Assembly: GCA_041686695.1 (NCBI GenBank)
Contig: JAWLDJ010000002.1
Coordinates: 1-64,000 of the forward strand
From: T1Sed10-7 sp041686695
GTDB lineage: Bacteria > Actinomycetota > Nitriliruptoria > Nitriliruptorales > Nitriliruptoraceae
Reading direction: 5' to 3'
Length of the DNA stretch: 64,000 nucleotides
In this document: positions 56,767 to 64,000 of the stretch, in pieces
How positions within the stretch are numbered: the first letter of the stretch is position 1
How the letters are laid out: each line of letters starts with the position of its first letter
Position numbers and translations under genes: made by a program
Notes under the pieces: generated by a model
Told to the model about the DNA's origin: nothing
What the model saw: only the letters and a program-made list of their open reading frames with translations
Databases searched by the model: none

Positions 56767-56783
56767 GCCCGACCGCCTACCCT
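56753..56783 (+). promoter_or_regulatory. Candidate promoter for the cytosolic cyclophilin
   Basis: TTGAGG (56753-56758), 19 bp and TACCCT (56778-56783) lie at the end of the membrane cyclophilin gene and 65 nt before the next one. Confidence 0.35.
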
Positions 56784-56847
56784 CGTGCCCGTGCTGGCGC
56801 ATCGGCCCGCACCTGTCCCTGACGCCCCCATCCAACAAGGACCCCTC

Positions 56848-57363
56848 GTGGCCCAGCAGTGGAGCTCCCCGCCGAGCCTGACGATCGACACCTCGACGTC
56901 CTACTCGGCGACCATCCGGACCGACAAGGGCGACATCGACGTCGAGCTGTTCGCCGACGAGTCACCCATGACGGTCAACAACTTCGTCTTCCTGGCCCGG
57001 GAGGGCTTCTACGACGGGGTGATCTTCCACCGCGTCATCCCCGGCTTCATGATCCAGGGTGGCGACCCCACCGGGACCGGGACCGGCGGACCCGGCTACA
57101 AGTTCCGTGACGAGCTCGAGGCCGCCGGCAAGCACGGCTACGACCGGGGCACCCTGGCCATGGCCAACGCCGGTCCGAACACCAACGGTTCGCAGTTCTT
57201 CATCACCCACGTCGACGCGCCCCTGCCCCCGGCCTACGCCGTGTTCGGCCGCACCACGGCCGGGCAGGAGGTCGTGGACGCCATCGCCGAGGTGCCGACG
57301 GGCCCGGGCGACAAGCCCGTCGAGGACGTCGTCATCGAGACGATCGACATCGCCGAGGGCTGA
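56848..57363 (+). CDS. Cytosolic cyclophilin-type PPIase
   Basis: A 171-residue prolyl isomerase of normal length. It has FYDGVIFHRVIPGFMIQGGD and GTLAMANAGPNTNGSQFFIT, so the active site is intact. No signal or membrane segment from GTG 56848; the extended frame from 56785 is Pro-rich and unlikely. Catalyses cis-trans isomerisation at Xaa-Pro bonds. Confidence 0.94.
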   Translation: MAQQWSSPPSLTIDTSTSYSATIRTDKGDIDVELFADESPMTVNNFVFLAREGFYDGVIFHRVIPGFMIQGGDPTGTGTGGPGYKFRDELEAAGKHGYDRGTLAMANAGPNTNGSQFFITHVDAPLPPAYAVFGRTTAGQEVVDAIAEVPTGPGDKPVEDVVIETIDIAEG

Positions 57364-57384
57364 GCAGCCCGCGTCACCAGGTCG

Positions 57385-57408
57385 CGCTCCGCCCCCGTGG
57401 GCGGAGCG
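57385..57408. terminator. Bidirectional terminator between convergent genes
   Basis: CGCTCCGCCC pairs perfectly with GGGCGGAGCG across CCGT, 10 bp, after the cyclophilin and before the convergent minus-strand gene. The plus side ends with TT, weakly U-like. Confidence 0.65.
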
Positions 57409-57426
57409 TTGCCATGCCACGGTCGG

Positions 57427-57933
57427 TCACTCGCGATCGTCCTCGCCATCGTCGCCGCCGCGCCGATCGTCGCTCTCGTCCCCGCTCGTCGGCGGCACGG
57501 GCGGCGGGGGTACAGGTGGCGGGGGCGGTCCATCGGGGGTCGCGCCGTTGGGTTCGTCGCCCGGCCAGGGAGGTAGATCCGACAGCTCGATCCGCCGGGG
57601 CGCACGGCCCTGGTCGTAGTCGCGCATCCGCTGTGGGTAGCCCACCTTGCGGGCGTCGTAGAGCGGGATGTTCAGGTCCCGGCAGAAGGTCGCCGCCTGG
57701 CCGCGGTCCTTGACCGGACGGCGCAGGTACTCACCGTCGTCGGCGACCAGCAGCACCGTCGTGGAGTAGATCGTCGTCTTGGGCTCGAGGTAGGCCTCCA
57801 CCCCGATGCGGCTCTCGGCGAAGCGCTCCAGCTCGGCGGTGGCTTCCCGTGAAGCGGCACTCGTCGCCGGGCTCGCCGGGCGGCGTTTCGATTCGCCCTT
57901 GAGCCAGGCACGCAGACGGTCGGAGAAACCCAC
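57427..57933 (-). CDS. Conserved actinobacterial protein, unknown function
   Basis: A 168-residue soluble protein. The central part (TVLLVADDGEYLRRPVKD, FCRDLNIPLYDARKVGYPQRMRDYD) matches a conserved actinobacterial family of unknown function; the C-terminus is Pro/Asp/Glu-rich low complexity. GTG 57933 (MGFSDRLRAWLKG) is preferred over ATG 58038 because a TAGCCT -10-like hexamer (57977-57972, minus) lies between them, and the extra N-terminus is just repeat-encoded. Confidence 0.75.
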   Translation of the reverse strand: MGFSDRLRAWLKGESKRRPASPATSAASREATAELERFAESRIGVEAYLEPKTTIYSTTVLLVADDGEYLRRPVKDRGQAATFCRDLNIPLYDARKVGYPQRMRDYDQGRAPRRIELSDLPPWPGDEPNGATPDGPPPPPVPPPPVPPTSGDESDDRRGGDDGEDDRE

Positions 57934-57980
57934 GGGTGCAGCCTCGACGGGTGCGGAAGGGATGGCACTGGAGGCTACCG

Positions 57981-58040
57981 GGCGCACCGGTGCCGCTGGG
58001 CGGTGCACCGGGCGCACCGGTGCCGCTGGGCGGTGCACCG
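57981..58040. repeat. Two exact 30-bp repeats
   Basis: The 30-bp unit starting GGCGCACCGGTGCCGCTGGG occurs twice in tandem. It contains the palindromes GCACCGGTGC and GGTGCACC. It lies in the upstream region of the minus-strand gene. Confidence 0.9.
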
Positions 58041-58083
58041 CCGCTACCGGGGCTCCGCCGGTCGAGCCAGCGGCCGCCCCCGC

Positions 58084-58515
58084 TCAGTGCCCGCCGTCGG
58101 CCTGCTCGTCGTGTCCGTCAGCGTCCTCGACCAGTTCCACCAGGACCCCGCCGGTGCCCTTGGGGTGGACGAACGCGACCGTATGACCCCCTCCACCCGG
58201 CCGGGGGGCCTCGTCGATCAGACGCACCCCCTCGTCGCGCAGGTGTTCCAGCGCCGTGCCGACCGAGCTGACCCCGAACCCCAGGTGGTGCAGCCCCGGG
58301 CCGTTGCGCGCCAGGAACCGTCCGACCGGGGAGTCCTCACGGGTGGGTGCGAGCAGCTGGATCGAGACCCCGGCCACGGTGAGCATGGCTTCCTCGACCC
58401 CATCGGAGTCGACGCGTTCCCGCGAGCTCACGGTCAGCCCGAAGGCGCGCTCGTAGAAGGCGATGGCTTCGTCGAGATCCTCGACGGCGATGGCGATCTG
58501 GTCGATACGGGTCAC
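58084..58515 (-). CDS. mce: Methylmalonyl-CoA epimerase
   Basis: A 143-residue vicinal-oxygen-chelate protein. RIDQIAIAVEDLDEAIAFY and LHHLGFGVSS carry the metal-binding pattern; HTVAFVHPKGTGGVLVELVE is the C-terminal signature. It converts (R)- and (S)-methylmalonyl-CoA in propionate metabolism. I chose GTG 58515 because TAGCGT (58525-58520, minus) would start an mRNA at about this codon, but the in-frame GTG 58521 is possible. There is no ribosome binding site. Confidence 0.9.
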   Translation of the reverse strand: MTRIDQIAIAVEDLDEAIAFYERAFGLTVSSRERVDSDGVEEAMLTVAGVSIQLLAPTREDSPVGRFLARNGPGLHHLGFGVSSVGTALEHLRDEGVRLIDEAPRPGGGGHTVAFVHPKGTGGVLVELVEDADGHDEQADGGH

Positions 58516-58603
58516 GTCCACGCTAGGCTCCGATCGGGTGATGCGGTCGGTGGCAGCCTGCCACCACCGAGCCGCGACGCACGCATCCGCGCGTTCGGCG
58601 CAG

Positions 58604-58634
58604 TTGTGGGTCCGACGGACCGCCCGCGTAGGCT
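58604..58634 (+). promoter_or_regulatory. Candidate promoter of the thiolase
   Basis: TTGTGG (58604-58609), 19 bp and TAGGCT (58629-58634) lie 28 nt before the thiolase ATG, with GGAGAGGAG between them as ribosome binding site. Confidence 0.4.
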
Positions 58635-58661
58635 CGAGTCACACCGGGAGAGGAGCCTCCG

Positions 58662-59846
58662 ATGCAGGATGTGGTGGTCGTCGGGTACGCCAGGACGCCG
58701 ATGGGACGTTTCGGGGGCGGGCTCGCCGGTCTCCGGGCCACGCAGTTGGGCGGGCACGCCATCGCCGGAGCGCTGGCCCACGCCGGGCTGGATGCGGCCG
58801 CCGTCGAGTACGTGGTCATGGGCCACGTCCTGCAGGCCGGGCAGGGGCAGATCACCTCTCGCCAGGCTGCGGTCGACGCGGGCATCGACATGGGGGTCGC
58901 TGCCGAGACGATCAACAAGGTCTGCCTGTCGGGGATGACCGCGATCAGCCGCGCCCGCGACCTGATCCGCGTCGGTGACTTCGAGATGGTGGTCGCGGGC
59001 GGCATGGAGTCCATGTCCACCGCGCCGTACCTGCTCGACAAGGCCCGTTTCGGGTACCGCATGGGGGACGGGACCCTCACCGACGTGATGATGCACGACG
59101 GACTGACGTGTGCGTTCGACAGCTGCGCCATGGGGCTCGCCACCGACGACTACCAGCGCTCCAAGGACCTGGCGATCTCGCGGGAACAGCAGGACGAGTG
59201 GTCGGCCCGGTCCCACGAGCGGGCGGCGGCGGCCTGGGCGTCCGGAGCCTTCGAGGGTGAGGTCACCCCCATCGAGGTCCCCCAGCGCAAGGGCGATCCG
59301 GTGGTCGTCGACCGCGACGAGGGCATCCGGGAGGGCACCACCGCCGCCTCGCTCGGCAAGCTCCGGCCGGCCTTCACCCGCGAGGGCACGATCACGGCGG
59401 GCAACGCCTCCCAGATCTCGGACGGCGCCGCTGCCCTGGTGCTGGCCAGCCGCGATGCCGCCGAACGCCACGGCCTCGAGGTGCTCGCCACCATCACCTC
59501 CTGGGGCACCGTGGCTGGTCCGGACCCGTCACTGCACCTGCAGCCTGCCGGCGCGATCCGGGCGGCGGCGGCCCGCACCGGCGCCGACCCGTCCGGCTTC
59601 GACCTGTACGAGATCAACGAGGCGTTCGCGTCGGTGGCGATCGCCTCGGCGCGTGAGCTGGCGCTGGACGAGGACCGGATCAACGTCAACGGTGGTGGCG
59701 TCGCCCTCGGGCACCCGATCGGGTGCTCCGGCGCGCGGATCGTCGTCTCCCTCATCAACGAGCTCCGGCGCCGCGGGGGCGGCTCCGGTGCCGCGGCGCT
59801 GTGTGGTGGAGGGGGCCAGGGCGACGCCGTGACCGTCGAGGCCTGA
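58662..59846 (+). CDS. Acetyl-CoA acetyltransferase (thiolase)
   Basis: A 394-residue thiolase. Catalytic Cys88 (NKVCLSGM), His351 (GVALGHPIG) and Cys381 (LCGGGGQGD) are present. It makes acetoacetyl-CoA or cleaves 3-oxoacyl-CoA; the family does not tell which. The dehydrogenase at 53695 could supply substrate. The stop is 2 nt before meaB's GTG. Confidence 0.94.
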   Translation: MQDVVVVGYARTPMGRFGGGLAGLRATQLGGHAIAGALAHAGLDAAAVEYVVMGHVLQAGQGQITSRQAAVDAGIDMGVAAETINKVCLSGMTAISRARDLIRVGDFEMVVAGGMESMSTAPYLLDKARFGYRMGDGTLTDVMMHDGLTCAFDSCAMGLATDDYQRSKDLAISREQQDEWSARSHERAAAAWASGAFEGEVTPIEVPQRKGDPVVVDRDEGIREGTTAASLGKLRPAFTREGTITAGNASQISDGAAALVLASRDAAERHGLEVLATITSWGTVAGPDPSLHLQPAGAIRAAAARTGADPSGFDLYEINEAFASVAIASARELALDEDRINVNGGGVALGHPIGCSGARIVVSLINELRRRGGGSGAAALCGGGGQGDAVTVEA

Positions 59847-59848
59847 GC

Positions 59849-60835
59849 GTGACCCCCGATCTGGACGCGCTGGTCACCGGTCTCGAGCGTGGCGAGCGAC
59901 GTGCGCTGGCGCGCCTGCTCACCGTCGTCGAGGATGGCAGCCCCGAGCAGCTGCGTCACGTGGTCAGGGCACTGCACCCCCTCGCCGGGTCGGCCCGGGT
60001 GCTGGGTGTCAGCGGCTCGCCCGGCGTTGGCAAGTCGACCCTGACCGACGCGATCGCCACCGAGCTCAGGGGTGCCGGGCGCAGCGTGGCCGTGCTCGCG
60101 GTGGATCCATCGTCACCGTTCACCGGCGGTGCCCTGCTCGGTGATCGGATCCGGATGCAGGGGCACCACGCCGATGCCGGCGTGTTCATCCGCTCCATGG
60201 CCTCCCGGGGCCACCTCGGTGGCCTGTCCTTCGCGACCCCCCAGGCCGTACTGGTCCTGGATGCCGCCGGGTTCGACGACGTCATCATCGAGACCGTCGG
60301 CGTCGGGCAGTCCGAGGTGGAGATCGCCGCGACCGCCGACACCACCGTGATCGCTCTGGCCCCCGGCATGGGTGACGGTGTGCAGGCCGCGAAGGCCGGC
60401 ATCCTCGAGGTCGCCGACCTCTTCGTGATCAACAAGGCCGACGCCGGCGGGGCCGGACGCCTGGCCTCGGAGCTGCAGGGCATGCTGGAGATGGGCCACG
60501 CGCTGGCGCCCGAGGACGGCGAGCCGTCCTGGTGGCCGCCGATCCTGCGCACGGTGGCGGTGCGGGCCGAGGGCGTGGTCGAGCTGGTGGCGGCGATCGA
60601 GGACCACACGAGGTTCCTCGCCACGCACGGGATCGGCGCTGAACGCCGTCAGGCACGCGCCCGCCACCTGGTCCGAGAGCTCGCGCTCGAGTCGACCCGG
60701 CGGACGTTCGCCCGTCTCGAGGAGGGCGAGGACGGCCTGCTCGAACAGCTGTCACAGCGCGTCGAGCGCCGCGAGCTCGACCCCTACCGGGCCGCGGACG
60801 AGCTCCTGGCGGCCTCGCGGCTGGCCGCGTCCTGA
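59849..60835 (+). CDS. meaB: MeaB/ArgK-type GTPase
   Basis: A 328-residue G3E-family GTPase that guards adenosylcobalamin-dependent methylmalonyl-CoA mutase. Walker A GSPGVGKST (about 57), VDPSSPFTGGALLGDRIRM, ETVGVGQSE and NKADAGG are signature motifs. Frame upstream is open but overlaps the thiolase. With mce nearby, it points to a propionyl/methylmalonyl-CoA route; the mutase itself is not in this window. Confidence 0.93.
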   Translation: MTPDLDALVTGLERGERRALARLLTVVEDGSPEQLRHVVRALHPLAGSARVLGVSGSPGVGKSTLTDAIATELRGAGRSVAVLAVDPSSPFTGGALLGDRIRMQGHHADAGVFIRSMASRGHLGGLSFATPQAVLVLDAAGFDDVIIETVGVGQSEVEIAATADTTVIALAPGMGDGVQAAKAGILEVADLFVINKADAGGAGRLASELQGMLEMGHALAPEDGEPSWWPPILRTVAVRAEGVVELVAAIEDHTRFLATHGIGAERRQARARHLVRELALESTRRTFARLEEGEDGLLEQLSQRVERRELDPYRAADELLAASRLAAS

Positions 60836-61105
60836 TCGACGCCTCCCCGGGGGCGCCGCGGTCGCCCGCTGCGCCGGTCCGCGTGATCGGGACGAGCCTG
60901 CGCTGGTCGCGGTGATCGCGGGAGGTGCGGGTCGGCCACCGGTGCCCACGGTGGGTTCCCGGACGCCGCGCCACCGCGCGGTGTGTTCCCGGACGCCGCG
61001 CTACCGACGGATGGCCGGCCTTCAGACCCGACGGCGCCCAGACGACACCACTAACGTGCACTGTGCGAGCGGAGAGCGCTCACGAGCACGACACCGGAGG
61101 CGACC
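60836..61105. other. Intergenic gap with 30-bp duplication
   Basis: These 270 bp contain no gene I can support. At about 60950-61010 a 30-bp unit, core GTTCCCGGACGCCGCGC, occurs twice. TAACGT at 61052-61057 is a weak -10 candidate for glgE. Confidence 0.5.
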
Positions 61106-63097
61106 GTGACCGCACCGACCCCCCAGCGCGCCAGCATCCAGCGCGTCCGGCCGAGCGTGCTGGCCGGCCGCTACCCGGCCAAGGCGGTCATCGGACGGCC
61201 GGTCGAGGTCACCGCTGACATCGTGGGCGATTCCCACGACGTCCTGGCGGCCGTGGCGCAGTTCCGGGCGGTCGGTGACGAGGGGTGGGAGGAGATCCCG
61301 CTGCACTACGTGGTCAACGACGTCTGGAGCGGGTCCTTCACGCCGGCCTCCCTCGGGCGGCACCGCTTCCGGGTCCTGGCCTGGGTCGACCACCTCGCCA
61401 CCTGGATCCGTGACACCCGGACCAAGACGGTGGCCGGGACCCTGGAGGAGATCGACCTGGCGGTCGGGGCGCAGCTGCTCAGGCGGCGTGCCAAGGAGAC
61501 CAAGGGCCCCGACAAGCAGCGTCTCAAGGAGATCGCGGCCGCGCTCACCGACATCGAGCTCGATGCTGCGGCCCGGGCCGAGCGCGGCACCTCCGAGGAG
61601 GTGGTCGAGCTCGGTCGTCGGCACGACCCGCGGGCCCACCGGGTGCGTTCCGCGATCTACGAGGTGGAGGTCGATCGCGAACGTGCGGCGTTCTCGACCT
61701 GGTACGAGCTGTTCCCACGCTCGGCGTCGCCCGAGCCCGGTCGCCACGGCACCCTGCGTGACGTGATCGACCGGCTGGACCACGTGGCCTCCATGGGCTT
61801 CGACGTGCTGTACCTGCCGCCGATCCACCCGATCGGTCGGGCCTACCGCAAGGGACGCAACAACCTGGTGGGCGCCAGCCTGGACGATCCGGGTTCGCCC
61901 TGGGCGGTCGGTGGTCCCGAGGGTGGCCACCTCGACATCCACCCCGAGCTCGGGACCATCGAGGATCTGCGCGCCCTGGTCGCCGCATGCCAGGAGCGCG
62001 GGATGGAGCTCGCGCTCGACATCGCCTTCCAGTGCGCCCCCGACCATCCCTGGGTCAGCGAGCACCCGGAGTGGTTCAAGCGCCGGCCGGACGGCTCGAT
62101 CCAGTACGCGGAGAACCCGCCGAAGAAGTACCAGGACATCTACCCGATCGACTTCGAGACCAGTGACGTCGAGGGGCTGTGGGAGGCGCTCAAGGGGGTG
62201 TTCGACCACTGGATCGCCGAGGGGATCCGCATCTTCCGGGTCGACAACCCCCACACCAAGTCCTTCCCGTTCTGGGAGTGGTGCCTCGGTGAGCTCAAGG
62301 CCGAGCACCCCGAGTGCATCTTCCTGGCCGAGGCCTTCACACGGCCGAAGGTCATGTACGAGCTGGCGATGCGCGGCTTCAACCACTCCTACACCTACTT
62401 CACCTGGCGTCGACACAAGCAGGAGATCCAGGAGTACTACACGGAGCTGTTCCACACCGAGGTCGCCGACTTCTTCCGGCCGAACTCGTGGCCCAACACC
62501 CCCGACATCCTCACCGACCAGCTGCAGCACGGCGGTCGTGCGATGTTCGTGCAGCGCCTGGTGCTCGCCGCCACCCTGACCGCCAACTACGGGATGTACG
62601 GTCCGGCCTTCGAACTGATGTGGTCCGAGGCACGGCCCGGCGCCGAGGAGTACCTCGACAACGAGAAGTACGAGATCAAGACCTGGGATGCCGACCAGCA
62701 ACCCTGGTCGTTGGCCGAGGTGATCCGGCTGGTCAACTCGATCCGCCACGCCCACCCCGCGCTCCAGCAGGACCACACCCTGACCTTCCACGAGATCAAG
62801 AACGACCAGCTGCTCGCCTACTCCAAGACCGACCGCTCCGGCCTCGACACCGTGCTCGTGATCGTCAACCTCGATCCCCACCAGACCCAGGTGGGCACGA
62901 CCTGGCTCGACCTCGAGGCTCTCGGTCTGGAGGCCGGGACCGACCACTTCGAGCTGCGCGACGTGTTCGGCGGGGGCACCTTCCACTGGTCCGGGCCCGA
63001 GAACTACGTCGAGCTGCACCCCCACGTGACCCCGGCGCACATCTTCGAGGTGCGGGTGCCGCCACGTGACGAGCACGACCATGACACCACCCCCTGA
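61106..63097 (+). CDS. glgE: Maltosyltransferase GlgE
   Basis: A 663-residue GH13 alpha-1,4-glucan:maltose-1-phosphate maltosyltransferase. Nucleophile Asp380 in FRVDNPHTK and acid/base Glu409 in FLAEAFTRPK match GlgE. An N-terminal beta domain (about 1-120) precedes the catalytic barrel. It extends alpha-glucans from maltose 1-phosphate made by TreS and maltokinase; treS follows here. GTG 61106. Confidence 0.95.
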   Translation: MTAPTPQRASIQRVRPSVLAGRYPAKAVIGRPVEVTADIVGDSHDVLAAVAQFRAVGDEGWEEIPLHYVVNDVWSGSFTPASLGRHRFRVLAWVDHLATWIRDTRTKTVAGTLEEIDLAVGAQLLRRRAKETKGPDKQRLKEIAAALTDIELDAAARAERGTSEEVVELGRRHDPRAHRVRSAIYEVEVDRERAAFSTWYELFPRSASPEPGRHGTLRDVIDRLDHVASMGFDVLYLPPIHPIGRAYRKGRNNLVGASLDDPGSPWAVGGPEGGHLDIHPELGTIEDLRALVAACQERGMELALDIAFQCAPDHPWVSEHPEWFKRRPDGSIQYAENPPKKYQDIYPIDFETSDVEGLWEALKGVFDHWIAEGIRIFRVDNPHTKSFPFWEWCLGELKAEHPECIFLAEAFTRPKVMYELAMRGFNHSYTYFTWRRHKQEIQEYYTELFHTEVADFFRPNSWPNTPDILTDQLQHGGRAMFVQRLVLAATLTANYGMYGPAFELMWSEARPGAEEYLDNEKYEIKTWDADQQPWSLAEVIRLVNSIRHAHPALQQDHTLTFHEIKNDQLLAYSKTDRSGLDTVLVIVNLDPHQTQVGTTWLDLEALGLEAGTDHFELRDVFGGGTFHWSGPENYVELHPHVTPAHIFEVRVPPRDEHDHDTTP

Positions 63098-63250
63098 CGC
63101 CCCAGACGGGTCGCACCCCGACGTCTCCACCGCCGCACCACGGCAGCTGTCGACCCCGGCCCGACGACCACCGTGTCGCGTTGCCCACCGGCGAACGACG
63201 GCACCACGACACCCACCGAGCGCCCCGGCGCGCCAGGAGGCCGCCCCCGT

Positions 63251-64000
63251 ATGACCCCCGACGGATCCCGCATCCCCGACGACCCGCAGTGGTACAAGGA
63301 TGCGGTCATCTACGAGCTGCACGTGCGGGCCTTCTTCGACGCCAACGGGGACGGCATCGGTGACTTCCCGGGGTTGACGGCCAAGCTCGACTACCTGCAG
63401 GACCTCGGCGTGACCGCGTTGTGGCTCCTGCCGTTCTACCCCTCGCCCGGTCGTGACGACGGCTACGACATCGCCGACTACACCACGATCAACCGCGACT
63501 ACGGCACGATGCGCCAGTTCAAGCGCTTCGTCCAGGAGGCGCACGCCCGGGGGCTCAAGGTCATCACCGAGCTGGTGATCAACCACACCTCCGACCAGCA
63601 CGCCTGGTTCCAGCGCGCGGTCAAGGCCCCGCCGGGCAGCCCGGAGCGCGACTTCTACGTCTGGTCGGACACCCCCGAGCGGTGGCAGGACGTCCGGATC
63701 ATCTTCGAGGACTTCGAGGCTTCCAACTGGACCTGGCACGGCGAGGCGCAGCAGTACTACTGGCACCGCTTCTTCCACCACCAGCCGGACCTCAACTTCG
63801 ACTCGCCCGACGTCCAGCAGGCCGTCAAGGACGTGCTGGACTTCTGGGCGGAGACCGGCGTGGACGGCATGCGCCTGGACGCGATCCCGTACCTGTTCGT
63901 CCGCGACGGCACCAACGGCGAGAACCTGCCCGAGACCCACGACTTCCTCAAGGAGCTGCGCCGTCACCTCGACCGGCATCCCGGCCGGATGTTCCTGGCC
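63251..64000 (+). CDS. treS: Trehalose synthase (partial)
   Basis: The first 250 residues of TreS, cut by the window end. DPQWYKDAVIYELHVRAFFD and DGIGDFPGL, then TELVINHTSDQH and GVDGMRLDAIPYLF, show the GH13 barrel. The catalytic Asp is in the last segment; the acid/base lies beyond. TreS interconverts trehalose and maltose, feeding GlgE. ATG 63251 has AGGAGG 10 nt upstream. A maltokinase fusion or gene would be expected downstream. Confidence 0.94.
   Translation, partial: MTPDGSRIPDDPQWYKDAVIYELHVRAFFDANGDGIGDFPGLTAKLDYLQDLGVTALWLLPFYPSPGRDDGYDIADYTTINRDYGTMRQFKRFVQEAHARGLKVITELVINHTSDQHAWFQRAVKAPPGSPERDFYVWSDTPERWQDVRIIFEDFEASNWTWHGEAQQYYWHRFFHHQPDLNFDSPDVQQAVKDVLDFWAETGVDGMRLDAIPYLFVRDGTNGENLPETHDFLKELRRHLDRHPGRMFLA

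Noticed and set aside
57934..58038. Longer N-terminus for the minus-strand gene at 57427
   Set aside because: It only translates the 30-bp repeat (RPAAPVRPVH) and lies upstream of a -10-like site.
63066..63254. Pro-rich 62-codon frame overlapping glgE's end and treS's start
   Set aside because: No ribosome binding site, overlap with glgE and low complexity; the ATGA overlap with treS is probably chance.
61022..63979. Very long minus-strand open frame of 985 codons opposite glgE and treS
   Set aside because: It is a shadow of the plus-strand genes, common in GC-rich DNA. Its translation lacks recognisable motifs, and glgE/treS have clear family signatures.

Overview
The window is a continuous stretch of core chromosome from a very GC-rich actinobacterium. 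Evidence: strong G/C preference at third codon positions, GTG starts outnumbering ATG, TGA as nearly the only stop codon, and many families in actinobacterial order (SepIVA-DUF177-rpmF-rnc-fpg-smc-ftsY-ffh; rpsP-KH-rimM-trmD-rplS-lepB-rnhB-DUF2469-yraN-comM-dprA-xerC-whiG; rpsB-tsf-pyrH-frr-cdsA-rlmN-dxr-rseP-ispG; rimP-nusA-ylxR-infB-DUF503-rbfA-nrnA-truB-ribF-rpsO-pnp-pepR; glgE-treS). The acidic proteins and compressed gene order would fit a deep-branching lineage such as Nitriliruptoria, but that placement is inference. I saw no rRNA, tRNA, CRISPR array, insertion sequence or prophage.

Layout. 1-472: end of an unknown gene, then five copies of a 62-bp repeat. 473-8119: oligopeptidase B, rsmD, coaD, a SepIVA-like coiled-coil protein, DUF177, L32, RNase III, a degenerate Fpg-family protein, acylphosphatase and a small coiled-coil protein. 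8221-15144: smc, ftsY and ffh (chromosome organisation and SRP-dependent secretion). 15286-19573: ribosomal protein and RNA modification genes, ending with signal peptidase I. 19557-25974: an inverted rnhB, DUF2469, a 38-residue membrane protein, yraN, comM, dprA, a tyrosine recombinase and a WhiG-type sigma factor. 26057-29148: a divergent pair, an MFS exporter and a lipoprotein fusing an M23-like domain to a lipase-like hydrolase. 29520-39004: translation factors, UMP kinase, CDP-DAG synthase, RlmN, two MEP-pathway enzymes and a site-2 protease. 39336-52817: the nusA-infB cluster through pnp and an M16 peptidase. 52820-60835: metallo-hydrolase, duplicated 3-hydroxyacyl-CoA dehydrogenase, two cyclophilins, methylmalonyl-CoA epimerase, thiolase and MeaB. 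61106-64000: glgE and the start of treS (GlgE alpha-glucan pathway).

Most of the window is ordinary housekeeping sequence packed into translationally coupled operons (ATGA, GTGA and TGATG overlaps). Points worth a second look: the Fpg homologue has lost its catalytic proline, lysine and other key residues; an M23-like/lipase fusion lipoprotein; short tandem repeats in many intergenic gaps; a recurring TANNNT -10-like hexamer, sometimes formed from the upstream gene's rare TAG stop; several probable leaderless starts; rnhB inverted inside a conserved gene order; and low-complexity tails on ribosomal protein S2 and PNPase. I did not find a wholly new multi-gene system.
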